Assembly: GCA_022539475.1 (NCBI GenBank)
Contig: VCMS01000114.1
Location: 155,431 to 219,430, forward strand
Length of the DNA: 64,000 bases
DNA from: Gracilaria domingensis
Lineage: Eukaryota; Rhodophyta; Florideophyceae; Gracilariales; Gracilariaceae
Direction of reading: 5' to 3'
Part shown: in pieces, positions 1 to 10,439 of the stretch
How the letters are laid out: the number at the start of each line of letters is the position of its first letter
Position numbering within the stretch: position 1 is the stretch's first letter
Program-made: the position numbers and the translations under genes
Notes under the pieces: model-generated
The model's input: the letters and a program-made list of their open reading frames with translations, nothing else
Told to the model about the DNA's origin: nothing
Database searches by the model: none

Positions 1-1
1 G

Positions 2-202
2 CGACAATACATCATACAGGCAATGGGCGATGCGCCACAAGCGCTGCGCGAGCGCGTGAACCTAAGCGGCCAACGGAACGAGGAGGCCCTTTCTTCCTCC
101 GCGCCTCTAGCTAAATGCGCCAACAGTATCCGACCGTCGGGACTTCCTCAACCTCCCACCAGCGTGCCGCGTGCACGATCGTGGCAACGAAGGCGACGGT
201 GA
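2..202 (+). CDS. 3' end of an unrecognised reading frame (partial)
   Basis: An open frame runs in from the left edge and stops at a TGA at 200-202, giving about 66 codons. The first half looks like ordinary protein (NLSGQRNEEALSSSAPLAK); the end is rich in Pro, Ser and Arg. No family is recognised. It may be the C-terminus of a gene lying outside the window, or chance in a GC-rich stretch. Confidence 0.25.
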   Translation, partial: RQYIIQAMGDAPQALRERVNLSGQRNEEALSSSAPLAKCANSIRPSGLPQPPTSVPRARSWQRRRR

Positions 203-497
203 CGGAAATAACGACGGCAACGGCGAAGAACGCGACCACGCAGCAGCTGCTGGCGCTGCTGGAACATCTGTTCCGGGCAACTTCGTAGTCGACGACATCC
301 GGCGGACCTCGTGCAATTCTAACAGGTTGTAACTATCACCAATCTCGTTATTATAAATGTGACCTAGCCTACGGAGATTGTCTGCAGCACGTTTCTAGTT
401 GCAGATGCAACTGTGTACTGCGAATCCGGAGCAGAAATTCACATAACAAAGGTTACTCTGGGACGTGCGAAGTTCCTGAAAGGGATTGTGTTAATAA
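203..497. other. Gene-poor stretch before the first MITE
   Basis: No supported gene. One plus-strand frame from 289 into the MITE is strikingly cysteine-rich (ten Cys in about 65 codons), but it has no start codon and no recognisable domain, so I treat it as unassigned. Confidence 0.4.
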
Positions 498-744
498 CCC
501 TAACAAAACCCATTGTCATTGAATCATCATGCGCCGGTAAATGAAATTGATGCCTTTCAATAAAATGTAAGGACCTTTCGAGGAATTTAATTTTTTCAAA
601 AAATCACACTCATGGAAAAGTCAGTGAAACAAAAACTTACTTACTTTTCAATGACGTTGGTCATATTACCTTACTACACCAGTCATCTTGTCTGCAAGTC
701 TACTGAAAACCCTTTTAGTTCTCCCTTAACGAGTTTTGCCTGGG
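498..744 (+). mobile_element. MITE-248, copy 1 (TSD TAA)
   Basis: A 247-bp non-coding element starts CCCTAACAAAACCCATTG and ends with the reverse complement of CCCAGGCAAAACTCGTTAAG, so it has imperfect terminal inverted repeats. It is flanked by direct TAA repeats (495-497 and 745-747). The same sequence recurs at 6563-6810, 20358-20605 and 26230-26477. Ends of CCC...GGG plus a 3-bp target duplication fit a non-autonomous derivative of a CACTA-like transposon; the superfamily is inferred, while ends and duplication are seen directly. Confidence 0.9.
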
Positions 745-908
745 TAAATTTATCGCTATCAAGCAAGGACTTTGATCCTACTCGCAAAATCTTCAGTCAG
801 AAGGTCATCAATAAGGAATGTCGTACACTATCATGTTTGGAATCTGGTTGTATGTGTGATATCTCTCATGAGTCAATGGTGTGTTTCTGAGGCAACTCTA
901 CGGTAAAC

Positions 909-1560
909 GTGAATGCAAGAGACTCGTGTTTTCCCGCGCTATCAGTCGTGAACACAGTAATGCCTCTGAGACATGCTCAGCCCAAACCTCTGAGGGAGCT
1001 CATTTTCGGAGATGCTGTGATTCACGGTTCTGATCCAGTTGCTTCAGACGTGTTATTTTTCGGTCACAAGTCTGAGTCTCAATGGGCGCGTTATAGAAGG
1101 ATAACAGCTAAAAGCTACGAAACAGCTCAAGAACAGACATATACTTTGCATACTAGTGAATCACATTTTCTCCCAGTGGCCGGGCGTGGTGAAGTGCCAG
1201 CTTGTCTAGTAACTGTCGGTGACAAACGTTTCACTGATGATGGCAGTCTTGAACTCGGACTGGCCATTGAGGAGCATATGATGAAGGGATTGTAGTCCCC
1301 TATTACTATGTCAGGTTCTCTGTTAGTCGACGGCATCATTGTGTCTGTCTGTACAGATAGCACACCAAAGCCCATGACAGTAGCTATGATGTCACTGTTG
1401 CGTTCTTTGTACCAGCTCTCGAAATTTGGACGTTTTTCTGTTTTTTCTTCGAGTTTCTCAAGACCAAGCGAAAGCTCAACGAGGAAGACTATTTTACGTA
1501 TCGAGGCAAACAGATTGGATTCGGATTCTTCGTGTATTACAATATAACTTTCTTCACCGC
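909..1560 (+). pseudogene. Fragment of a second multi-pass membrane lipase (N-terminal part)
   Basis: Between about 1290 and 1560, one frame encodes hydrophobic segments followed by EFLKTKRKLNEEDYF and YRGKQIGFGFFVYYN. This matches the corresponding part of the membrane lipase at 3587-6235 (EYLKTKPKLEKAEYLKYR, then a related FLCFVYHN segment). The match ends near 1558, where sequence of an unrelated nuclease begins. A 128-codon frame upstream (909-1295) may be the preceding luminal region, but this is unproven. There is at least one stop and a change of frame, so this is a broken paralogue, not an active gene. Confidence 0.5.
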
Positions 1561-1589
1561 TGGCAGCTGACTCTCATTCTCTGGCGTGT

Positions 1590-2550
1590 GATGTTGCCAA
1601 TTTGAAAGCGAGCACCCGCCTGAAACGCCTTCTAATCAAGCTGGAAGGACCGATCGCCTCTAGTTCTATAATCTGCCTGCAGGAGGTTTCACTCGCTTGG
1701 ATTGGTCCGTTGCATACCTTTTTCGCAAACCGCGGCTTTCACCTCTTGCTTGCCTCTTACGAATCTTATTTCAATGGCGACATAGGAGAGGGCTTGGCCT
1801 TCCCGTTGGGTTTATACGAGGCTGTCTATCTTCACATTGAACGACTCACAGACTTTATTCGCTGGCCACAGGAGCCAAAACTCCTCGGCGTGCCTGCTCT
1901 GTTTTCAGAAGTGCGTGCGCAATTCGTAACTCGTAAAGGCCGTGCAAGCGGCCGGTCTCCCAAAGCCCTCTCGATATTCGAAGCAAGACCCATGATCACA
2001 CGCAAGAGGTCGACAAAACCGCTTCATCTTTGACCGCTTGCGCTGGCGCATCAACGGCGCGAAGATCTTCGTGGGGACGTATCACATGCCCTGCATTTAC
2101 TGCTCGCCACCCGTGATGATGATACATTCCGCGTTGGTCGTCAGTCACTTCCAGAAACTGTGCGGCGAGGACTACGGTGTGCTGGCGGATGAATTCCACA
2201 TCAAGCAAACCGATGAAACGTATGCAATTATTCTATGCGGCACGGTTGAAGAGGAACATCGCGACTTTCCTCCAAATGCGCCAGATGGATCTCCTGCGTC
2301 GTCGTGGCTCCCAAAATTGTTGGCACCGATGAAGAGTGCTTATAGGGAGGTTCTTGGAGATGAACGATATTTTACAAACTATGCCAAGGTAGACAGTCAA
2401 CCAACGTTTATCGAAACACTGGACTACCTGTTCTGCACGTCGGATGTAGACGTGGTGGACGTGATTCAACTGCCGAAGAGAGAAACAGTACAGGGTCCGT
2501 ATCCTGATGCGACGGAACCCTCTTACCATGTGATTATCGGCGCTAGCTGA
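1590..2550 (+). pseudogene. CCR4/nocturnin/Angel-type EEP nuclease, broken
   Basis: The frames at 1602-2033 and 2038-2550 together resemble an endonuclease/exonuclease/phosphatase (EEP) domain of the CCR4, nocturnin and Angel group, whose active members remove poly(A) tails or cleave related phosphodiesters. Visible family motifs are SSIICLQEVS with the metal-binding Glu, FNGDIGEGLAFPLGLYEA, VGTYHMPC, FTNYAKVDSQPTFIETLDYL and the C-terminal EPSYHVIIGA. A frameshift near 2033 joins the halves. Two catalytic positions are damaged: the family GDFN motif reads DEFH, and the terminal SDH reads SYH. The N-terminal start of the domain is missing, replaced by membrane-lipase sequence. A functional copy presumably lies elsewhere. 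Confidence 0.75.
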
Positions 2551-3586
2551 GACTACACGCGGCGTCCCGCCAGGCGCAAATAGAAAAAGAGAGCGTAGGC
2601 GCTGAAGCCTCTCAGGACGGATCTTGAGTGCTGCGCGGATGAGGGAGATGTGCTTGTTCCTAACTGTACATGACTGGTGACAAGAGTTAAAAGGGATGTA
2701 GAAGGGTTTGTGGCACAAGTGCGAAAAATTTTGGGAGTATCTGTCTAGTTCCTCCTTTCTTTTTAGTTTTTTGTCCTAGATGTAACCATAAGACTCAAAA
2801 TGCTCTATCAAAACGGGGGGCATTCGACTGGTTTGCTTGCGTAGTTGAAGTTGTGGAAGTCAAAAAACACGGTACGAAGCGGATCGGGCACGAAGCGAGG
2901 TGTGTGAAATCAAACCGCGAAGCGATTAAACATCGTTGGCATGCTTCGTTTCTCCTCCAACTCGTGCTTGATATGATGGTATTCAATGGTGTATCCGATA
3001 CCATCAATGGCGATTATGGCGTGTACGACAGGCGCAAAGCTATTTCCCTCGAAGTAAGTTCTTTGGTACCACTCGTAGAGCCTCATGAACTGACTGCGAT
3101 TGACGAGGATTCGCTCACGGAGCTGTGCGGCGACGTCCGGTCACCTTTGCTCCGCCGCTTATGGGGAGTTCGCACGGGTTGGGGGAGGGGCACGAAAGAG
3201 AGGGGTAGGGGCCAAGATGGGAAGGCCCTGCCGCGGGCGGGGTCGTGAAGTGGAGCGTTGGACGGGCGATGACATCAAACCGCTCGCAGTTGCGTGAAGA
3301 AGTGGCATCGTCTTATGTCATCTGTAATGCAGAATGTAACCTGGGGATTTTCAAAATGTTCCAAGTTTGATCCGTGAGCCTTAATCGATTGTTCCACACT
3401 GCGTGAGCCGCTCTGGGAAGCAGCCCTTTTTCCTACGAGTTGTGCTCTCTGCCCACCGCAAATGCCTGCTCAACATGTCACTTCGCACTCGCCTCACCCG
3501 TCGTCATCTCTCACTTCATTTATTTCATTCATCCAAGTCTTTACGAATCATATCGTACTCCCATATAATCAAATCAGCCGTAACAT
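2551..3586 (+). other. Weak coding traces, unassigned
   Basis: A 131-codon plus-strand frame at 2853-3248 contains protein-like stretches such as FNGVSDTINGDYGVYDRR and VEPHELTAIDEDSLTELC before running into GC-rich filler. No family is recognised. It may be another decayed gene fragment. The 300 bases before 3587 contain nothing identifiable. Confidence 0.3.
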
Positions 3587-6235
3587 ATGAACGCTCAGCA
3601 ACCCACAGACGTTCACCGCAGGCGCATGCGTCTTGATGACGCCCCAAACTCGTCGCTCATCTCTAGTGCTCGCTCTGTCGTTGCGCACATTTCGCGCAAA
3701 AGTAGCATGAGGGACAAGAACAACCAGAACGGAACGCACAACCACCCACTGCAACAAGAGCATCGTGCGTCGGATAGATATCGTGATGTATCCGAGGCTA
3801 CTGCGGCCGCCGTCAAGCTCAACAGTGAAGACCGTTTCTCGGCGCATTCCTCCGACCAAGACTATGATGATGTTGGCCTCACGCGTATGACCAATGCTGA
3901 GAAATTTTCTTTTGCCCTTCCTTTCAGGCAATTTACCAAGCTTAAAGTCGTCATCGCAAGAGAGATTGGACCCATTTTGCGATGGCATCACGTTTTTGTG
4001 GCCACTGGAGCGCTTTTCTCTTTGATTTTTGTCATTCTTGCCAACTCCGCTTATCTTTAGATTTTCGTCACCCGAAAGCATCAGGTATTCACTCATGATA
4101 TTCGCTGTTACAGACCGCCTTTAGGAATAATTTGGTTCAATCAGGTGCTTTTCTTGCCCCTGTTTTGCTATGTTTTGACGCTTAGTCTGGCGTTCTTCAC
4201 AAGGAAGTTTACTATGCAACCTACTGCGCGCACTAAGAAACAGTATTGGGTTGTGTTTCTGCTGTTAGCCACGGTACTTTTTCTGAATCCCATATTTGCT
4301 ATGACCAAGATCAATGACATCCTGATACATCGCAATGAGCCTTGGAAGCTGTGGTCCAATCATCATTGGTTTCAATGGGTACAAAAAATTTCTGGAGTGC
4401 TGACGTCAAATGGCTTTGCTGCGAGCACCATCTTTTATGTCTGGGCAAGTATGCCCTGGTACCGCATTCTTGAGTCAAATATCAACATAATGTTCTACTT
4501 ACCAAATATCATCGTATTGGCCATTTATGTTGCCGCAAAGATTGTGGTGCTCTTCACGCACAACATAGAATCACCAGAATTGATATTTGTCAGATTCTTT
4601 GGCATGATATCAGTGTATAGCAGGGCACAACGGTGGTACACCCCATGCGTAATGTTTGCTTCCTTATTGTTTGCATTCGAGCTCGGCATTGGTATTCGTT
4701 TGTTCGCCGAGTATCTCAAGACCAAGCCAAAGCTCGAGAAGGCAGAATATTTGAAGTATCGAAGCAAAGAGATTAGATTCCTATGCTTCGTGTATCACAA
4801 TATAATTTTCTTCAAGACCTTTACAATATTGTACATGATTCTTCTTCTTGGACTGCCCAACGGGACAAACGTTTTTCTCTTCTGTTGAGGAATATAGCAT
4901 CGCACTTCGAGATCCATGACTTGCTGCTGGGTACACCTATCCCTTTGTTGGCGTATTGCACTATAGAGGGCTACGTGAACTTACCAGCCGATACAGTTAG
5001 CTTCAAGGGCTGGTTTGCTCCTCAGTTACCAAGGGGACAAGGTGCTGAAACATCTGAACTAGAACCAATTACGTAGGAAGCGGAGGCCCCGTCCCTACAC
5101 GGAATAGTTTTAGACTTGAGAGTGAATTGCTTCGTGATGCAGAAGCACGTCACGTTATTTAATTTTGCATGGCTGGTGTACTACTGGAACACTCTAAAGG
5201 CGGATTACTTCAAGTTGACTCAGGATGTGTTTCAGTTTACAATAGCTGAGTACATCAAGGACAAGGAAACCGACACTCATATTCTTGTTGTGGATGGCCA
5301 GGATCGGATTGTGATCCTAATTAGGGAGACGATGTCCACAAAGAATTTGGAGACCGATGTGAACATGTCTTATTCAACTGCACGAGCCCTGTTGCCTACT
5401 AAACCGGGTTAAGAAGATCTACAAGGGGGTTAACAAGCCTGCGACAATCCCATACTGAAGACCAGAAATTGGCGTAATGCTAAGATTCACAAGGGTTTCG
5501 CAGTAGCATACAGTGCAGTGTCTTCTCGTCTTCTGTCCAACATGAAAAGGCTGCAAGACGAGAAGCGAAGATCAGTGTTTCTGACTTGCCATTCACGTGG
5601 TGGAGCTGTGGTAACAATCTGCAGTGTGGACCGTTTTCCCCGCCTTGGACTTACCAGGAAAGAGATTTTTGTATCTACTTCCGGAGCGCCACGAGTTAGA
5701 AACTGGTAGTTCTGGAACATGTATGACTAGAACGTTCCAATTCGTTGGCGCACTGTAGTCGGACCAGATGTGGCGGCAAAGTTGCCGAAGGTTGGGTATG
5801 TTCACGTGGGAAAAAAAGTGCTCTTGACTGTCGATGGGGACTTATTCATCGATCTAAACTCTCTTGAGTTGAACATATCGTCGGGATATGGGGCTCCGAT
5901 TCCTTATAACAGAAAAGTGTCTTATTTTCTTGCGATGCGGGTGTGGTGCGAGCGGCATCATGGCGACGAATACCTGCCAGAGTTTTGGTCCTTCCCGATG
6001 TCCAAAGATGACACGAAGAGATTCCAACACGTCATGGTTCGTAGTACGACCAGAAGCAAGCTGCTGGCTTGACCGCGACCAGTAGCAAATAGAAGGGCCA
6101 GAGTCATGTTGCTTGACGCTATGGTGTACGCTCTGGACGAAGGTGCACACTTTGTGCCGCGAGTTGTGGACGAATGATCCAGACTTGCAAAAGGGCTCAT
6201 CGAACTCGGTGCGGACGAGAACGTTGTATAGAGTT
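3587..6235 (+). pseudogene. Multi-pass membrane protein with a class-3 (DAGL-like) lipase domain, broken
   Basis: A long gene in pieces. It opens with a polar N-terminus (3587-4060), then hydrophobic segments (4145-4888) that look like six or more membrane passes, then a lipase_3 alpha/beta hydrolase domain (about 4900-6070). Lipase landmarks are the oxyanion-loop region VILIRETMSTKN (family: IRGT), the nucleophile elbow reading CHSRGGA instead of the usual GHSLGGA, then GAPRVRNW, a DVAAKLPKVGY segment with the likely catalytic Asp, and CERHHGDEY with the likely His. Several stops and at least four frame changes interrupt it (for example after 4060, 4888, 5412 and 5709). Related active proteins hydrolyse membrane acylglycerols. 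The altered elbow and the stops argue for a dead copy. A paralogous fragment lies at 909-1560. Confidence 0.75.
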
Positions 6236-6562
6236 GTTAGGTAAAATAGCACAGTCAAAGAGCATGTTCACCCTGGTAAAGAACATCAAATTAAAGTAGT
6301 TTCATTAGAAAGCAACACAGATTTCGACAAGTCAACAGGCAGAGAGGATATGAGAGCCATCAAAAACACTATAACGTTCAAGCTTGGAAATTATGTGAAG
6401 AACATGAAGCAGAAGCAGAAGCACTCGGAAGGTGCGCCATCTAGGACGAGTAACATAGTGAGGAGTAAGACATGTGTCGTGGGTTAGACAAGTTACAAGA
6501 ACTATTTGAGATTATGTCTCTTCTTCTCAGCTCGTTGCTTCCGCATTTGAACCAATCGACTT
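6236..6562. other. Region between lipase remnant and MITE copy 2
   Basis: Possible remains of the lipase C-terminal tail (protein-like fragments such as KLCEEHEAEAEALG near 6390-6430), but no continuous frame. Nothing else is recognisable. Confidence 0.35.
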
Positions 6563-6810
6563 CCCTAGCAGAACCCATTGTTATTGAATCATCATGCCGG
6601 GGTAAACGAAATTGATGCCTTTCAATAAAGTATAAGGGCACTTTCGAGGAATTTAATTTTTTCAAAAAATCACACTCATGGAAATGTCAGTGAGACAAAA
6701 ACTTACTTATCTTTTACTGACGTTGGTCACACTACCTTACCACACCATTCATTTTTTCTGCAGGTCTACTGAAACCCATTTTAGTCTTCCCTTAACGAGT
6801 TTTGCCTGGG
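6563..6810 (+). mobile_element. MITE-248, copy 2 (TSD CTT)
   Basis: A 248-bp copy starting CCCTAGCAGAACCCATTG and ending ACGAGTTTTGCCTGGG. Direct CTT repeats flank it at 6560-6562 and 6811-6813. Same orientation as copy 1. Confidence 0.9.
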
Positions 6811-6869
6811 CTTATAGGCGCTGTAGTTTTTGAATCGCTTTTATATCGGCTGGCATATTAGGAGAGATT

Positions 6870-7661
6870 CTAAGGTTCTGCGACCACCTTGTGACGCGAT
6901 CTTGGGGAGTTGACGGTGCGCATTAAAGCATTTGTGATACATGTGGTGACGTCATGCCTCGGGAAGAGTTGTGTCCGGTTTTGAGAGCGAGAATTGAAGG
7001 TTTCTTCGCGTAGTGCCACTGAATGAGAGCTTCTGGGGGGTGGTATTGATTGATTTGAGGTTTGATAGAGAGCAGTTCTATCGTTCTCTTTGGTGCACGG
7101 GCTGGAGATTGGACGCGGGCGACTGGTAGTCGACGGTCGTTTGTTCCCAACGTCCAACAGACTGCTCGCCTTTTGAATGGACAGTCGGCGAGGCATTTTG
7201 GTGGTGGACGACGAACATGAGGACGAAGTGGGGTCCATTTGAAGAGGTTGAGACTGCGGCACAATTTGATTGATACGAACAGCATGATACGCTAGAACGT
7301 GTATCCAACTTTGATTCCTTGTAGTCGTCGCCCGCGCCACGGTGCTGGTGCCAGCGCGATCGTGCCATACGCGAAGGCAGCAACAGTCCCACGTGCGGTG
7401 CTCCGAGTGAAATCGAAGCGCAAGTACCGTTGGAATCGGTGGTGTAGCGCGTATTGGAGTTTTCTGCGCGCGACGAGACGGGTTCCATCTCGTAGGTAAA
7501 GATATGCACAGCTCGGGTTGCCGGTCGCTTCGAACCGCGTCACTCACCCGTAGCAGGCTGCGACGACCGCGCGTGACGCGTCGTGCGTGCGACCGTACAG
7601 CATATAGCCAATGGTTGCCTCCTGTCAAGCGCAGCGCGCGCATGTGACACGAAAGGGCCAA
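6870..7661 (-). CDS. Hypothetical 263-codon ORF, doubtful
   Basis: The longest frame in this stretch, rich in Arg, Ser and Thr, with no domain, membrane segment or motif that I recognise. Two overlapping minus-strand frames of 143 and 120 codons have similar composition, so it is not clear which, if any, is coding. The region is GC-rich, where long chance frames are common. Confidence 0.2.
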   Translation of the reverse strand: MALSCHMRALRLTGGNHWLYAVRSHARRVTRGRRSLLRVSDAVRSDRQPELCISLPTRWNPSRRAQKTPIRATPPIPTVLALRFHSEHRTWDCCCLRVWHDRAGTSTVARATTTRNQSWIHVLAYHAVRINQIVPQSQPLQMDPTSSSCSSSTTKMPRRLSIQKASSLLDVGNKRPSTTSRPRPISSPCTKENDRTALYQTSNQSIPPPRSSHSVALREETFNSRSQNRTQLFPRHDVTTCITNALMRTVNSPRSRHKVVAEP

Positions 7662-7668
7662 GAAACGG

Positions 7669-8067
7669 ATGAGTTCCGAACTTCTGCATCTCGCGTTTAG
7701 AAAGGCCCCGGTGCTCCCCCGCCGCGCCTCCCGTTTCCCCCACGTTCCCTCTCCCTGGCGCGTCCACCAACATGTCGAAGACGACGACGACGACGGCCAC
7801 GGCCGACACCAAGGCCACCACTACACTGCTGCAGCTGCTGATGCCGCTGCTGCCGCTGCCAACGCCGGCGGCGGCGATGGCTGGCGATACGGAATTGCGT
7901 TCCTCATCCACGTGAACAATGCCACTTTGACGCAACTGCCGCGGCTGCCATCTGCAAATTTTCCCGCTTCCAGGCTGGGTAACCCACGGCACGCCACCAA
8001 CGAAACGTTTGTTTACGTGGTAGGAGCACATCTGGCGCGGGTCGCCACGAGAGCGCCGCGACCATAA
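7669..8067 (+). pseudogene. 5' fragment of a GT14-like glycosyltransferase
   Basis: The 132-codon frame contains an Ala-rich linker and then YGIAFLIHVNNATLTQLPRL, which matches the start of the catalytic domain of the GT14-like gene at 47.2 kb (ELAFFIQVSNVNLELLPRLL). Similarity stops straight after this motif, so only the first part of the domain is present. GT14 enzymes (core-2/I-branching GlcNAc-transferases and xylosyltransferase relatives) are Golgi type II membrane proteins. A truncated duplicate is the simplest reading. Confidence 0.5.
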
Positions 8068-9343
8068 TTACCAATTACGACTGGTTCTTTCCAGCGCACT
8101 CGCTAGGAGCGCCGGGTAAGTACGAATTACCATCCCAGCCTGCCGGTGCGCGGCGGGCGCCGTAACTTCGCGCAGGCCGCTGCCGGCCGCCGAATGCTCA
8201 CGTGGATATATTCACCCAGTGCCGGTGCGTTTCTGGACATTTCGTGACCTCCCCAGTTCATCTGCAACCCTCGCAGCACTCCCCTACACACTCCGTCAGC
8301 GTGCCGTTAGTATCCACCCCATCCGACCCTGACGCGTCCGATCCCTCCATCTATTCCGAGCCTCCAACCCCCCCTGTTTCCCACTTCCGTCCTCACCCTC
8401 CACGAGATCTACATGCCTGCCGCCACCCCGAACACCTAACCCTGCCGAGCCGTGCATATGAAACGCAGCGACTACTTCTCCCCCTCAATCGTTGCGATCT
8501 CGCTCCCTGGCTTTTGTCTTCCCTCCCCTGCCACTCCTGCACGTGTATTCCTCGCCGATCTACACTCTCTCGTTGCATCTCCCCCAGGCTCCGTACCAAG
8601 CCTCGAACTGTCACTACCGTACCAGCCCGCGCATCTCGCTGCTACTACCGATGCCGGTAGGGCGTGGCATGCGACTCCGCAGGCCGACGCGTGACCTTCC
8701 TCCCCCTCAGTCCTTGAGTTCAGCGATGAAGCCGAACCACCCACCTTTAGCACGCGTCGCAACAACATAGGTGTTAGCGTACGGCTCGCCGCCAATTAAG
8801 CCCGATACGGAGCGGAGTACGGCCTTGTCGCGTAAGCCCAGCGTGTACGGCTACTCCTCCAACGTGACCTCCGTCGCCTCGCTGTATTCCGTGCCTGCGT
8901 CGAACGCCAAGCATTCCCTGCAATCGCAGCCCACCATGGGCTCGTTCTCATCGATGTCGCCGACGAGCTCCATGACATTGCACATGTCGCGTACACCGTG
9001 TATGCCGTCGCTGCTGCAGTCAAATGATGCGCTGCCTCGCCAGCTATCACCAGCGCCCCAATTATCGTCACCGGAGAGCGGCAACATCGCATCGCCTTGC
9101 AGGACGTATTCTGTCTTATGGTTAGCCCATCGTGAAGCAAAAAAAACACCCTCATCAGGATGGTGGCCGCACGCTATGCTTCCCATCCAAAGTGACTCAC
9201 ATAAGCCACTTTGGGGCTGCTCACATCCTCGCAACAAATGAACATCAGGGTACGCATATATACTTTTGAATCACAAGGAGCATAATGAGGTTATCTAACA
9301 AGGAAATTACTTTTCTTTGTGACACCATTCACGGCAAGAAAAC
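8068..9343 (+). other. Ser/Pro-rich open frames, unassigned
   Basis: Frames at 8202-8660, 8452-8694 and 8771-9241 encode Ser-, Pro- and Thr-rich sequence such as MGSFSSMSPTSSM, without a domain. They could be the low-complexity part of a broken gene. The frame at 8771-9241 is the most protein-like (SRKPSVYGYSSNVTSVASLY). No start context or homology decides this. Confidence 0.25.
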
Positions 9344-9614
9344 GTGATTGTAGGCACTTGGGAATGTTTCGGTGAACGGTACGGATGTCATACTCGCCAC
9401 TCTCTTGTCTTCACTAGCATTAACGACTGCCTCCACAACTTCTATTTGTCAACGGCTTTCCAATACCACCACTTCTTCTGCGTAGACCTGCACGTTGTGG
9501 ACCAGAAGGGGAACGAGTGGTGTGTGATCCTATGGTACGTTGCCCATGTTGCGCACTGGTCTCCGCTGGCACAATTGTCTGGCTCTCAGTTGTTAACGTT
9601 CGTGTGCTGCTTTC

Positions 9615-10432
9615 TTACAAAACATTGTCTCTTGTATCATTTGTTACTGGAGTCCTATATGGTGGCACTGGACCAGGAAGAATTTTATCCATCTCTTCCG
9701 AAAGGTTCCGATCCGTAACATGCTCGGACCCCTGTTCCCTCGCAGGCGTTAATGACGCATTAGGCTCTGTAGCGTTTGTTGATAAGGTTTGACGAACTTC
9801 GTTGCGGTGTTCAGGAGTTGTCTCAGCGCCAATCTGCCTCTCATTTGGTTGCGTAGATGCACTGCCTCCGTACTTGCGATCACGACTGAGCGTTTTCTTT
9901 TTCAGCATGTTAGCAGCCCAATGAACTTCTGCCATACGCAATATTCGAAAATGGCGCTCTATCTTGGAGCGCAGATCGACGACAAGCTACGGATACTCCC
10001 GCACAAACGTCTTGTAAGTAAGCTTACCATCATCCGACACTTTGTGAACGGCGTATATGTACTCTCGAATGCATCTTATAGCTGCGCATACAAATTCCTC
10101 TCTCAAGGGAACGTTCTCAATGTACTGAAGGGTCTGAAAGTTTGCCATCTTGCCGTTGAATATGTCAGGCATTCTGCGCTGAGAACCTTTGTTTAAAGTG
10201 CCACTCTCATCGGAGCGGCAAAACTCAATCCGAGTTGAAATGGGAAGCACCCGCTCTTCGAAACGCGATGCATCGCCGCTATTTTTTGCAATAGAAGAAG
10301 TACTCTGTGTGGGAGGGTTCGTTGTAGGATAATGTTTGTAGAGTGGTTTTGCATGCAAAAGGTGATGGAAGAGGAGTAAACGGACTCCCAAAGTCGCAGT
10401 ATTGGTCGTGGGGATTTGGAAAGGGTGTTCAT
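9615..10432 (-). pseudogene. Decayed copy of the transposon accessory gene (ORF1-like)
   Basis: Read on the minus strand, the segment from about 10085 down to 9870 is one frame with a single in-frame TAG. It includes GKLTYKTFVREYP, then LVVDLRSKIERHFRILRMAE and VHWAANMLKKK. This aligns with residues about 141-202 of the intact accessory protein at 50243-51841 (GKRTFRSIKSEFG, then QNHWVITEFIKKA). It lies upstream of, and divergent from, a decayed Tnp2 transposase, exactly as in the intact element. A further frame (10193-10432) may be its N-terminus. The shared order makes common descent of the whole two-gene unit likely. Confidence 0.6.
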
Positions 10433-10439
10433 CCGAGGT

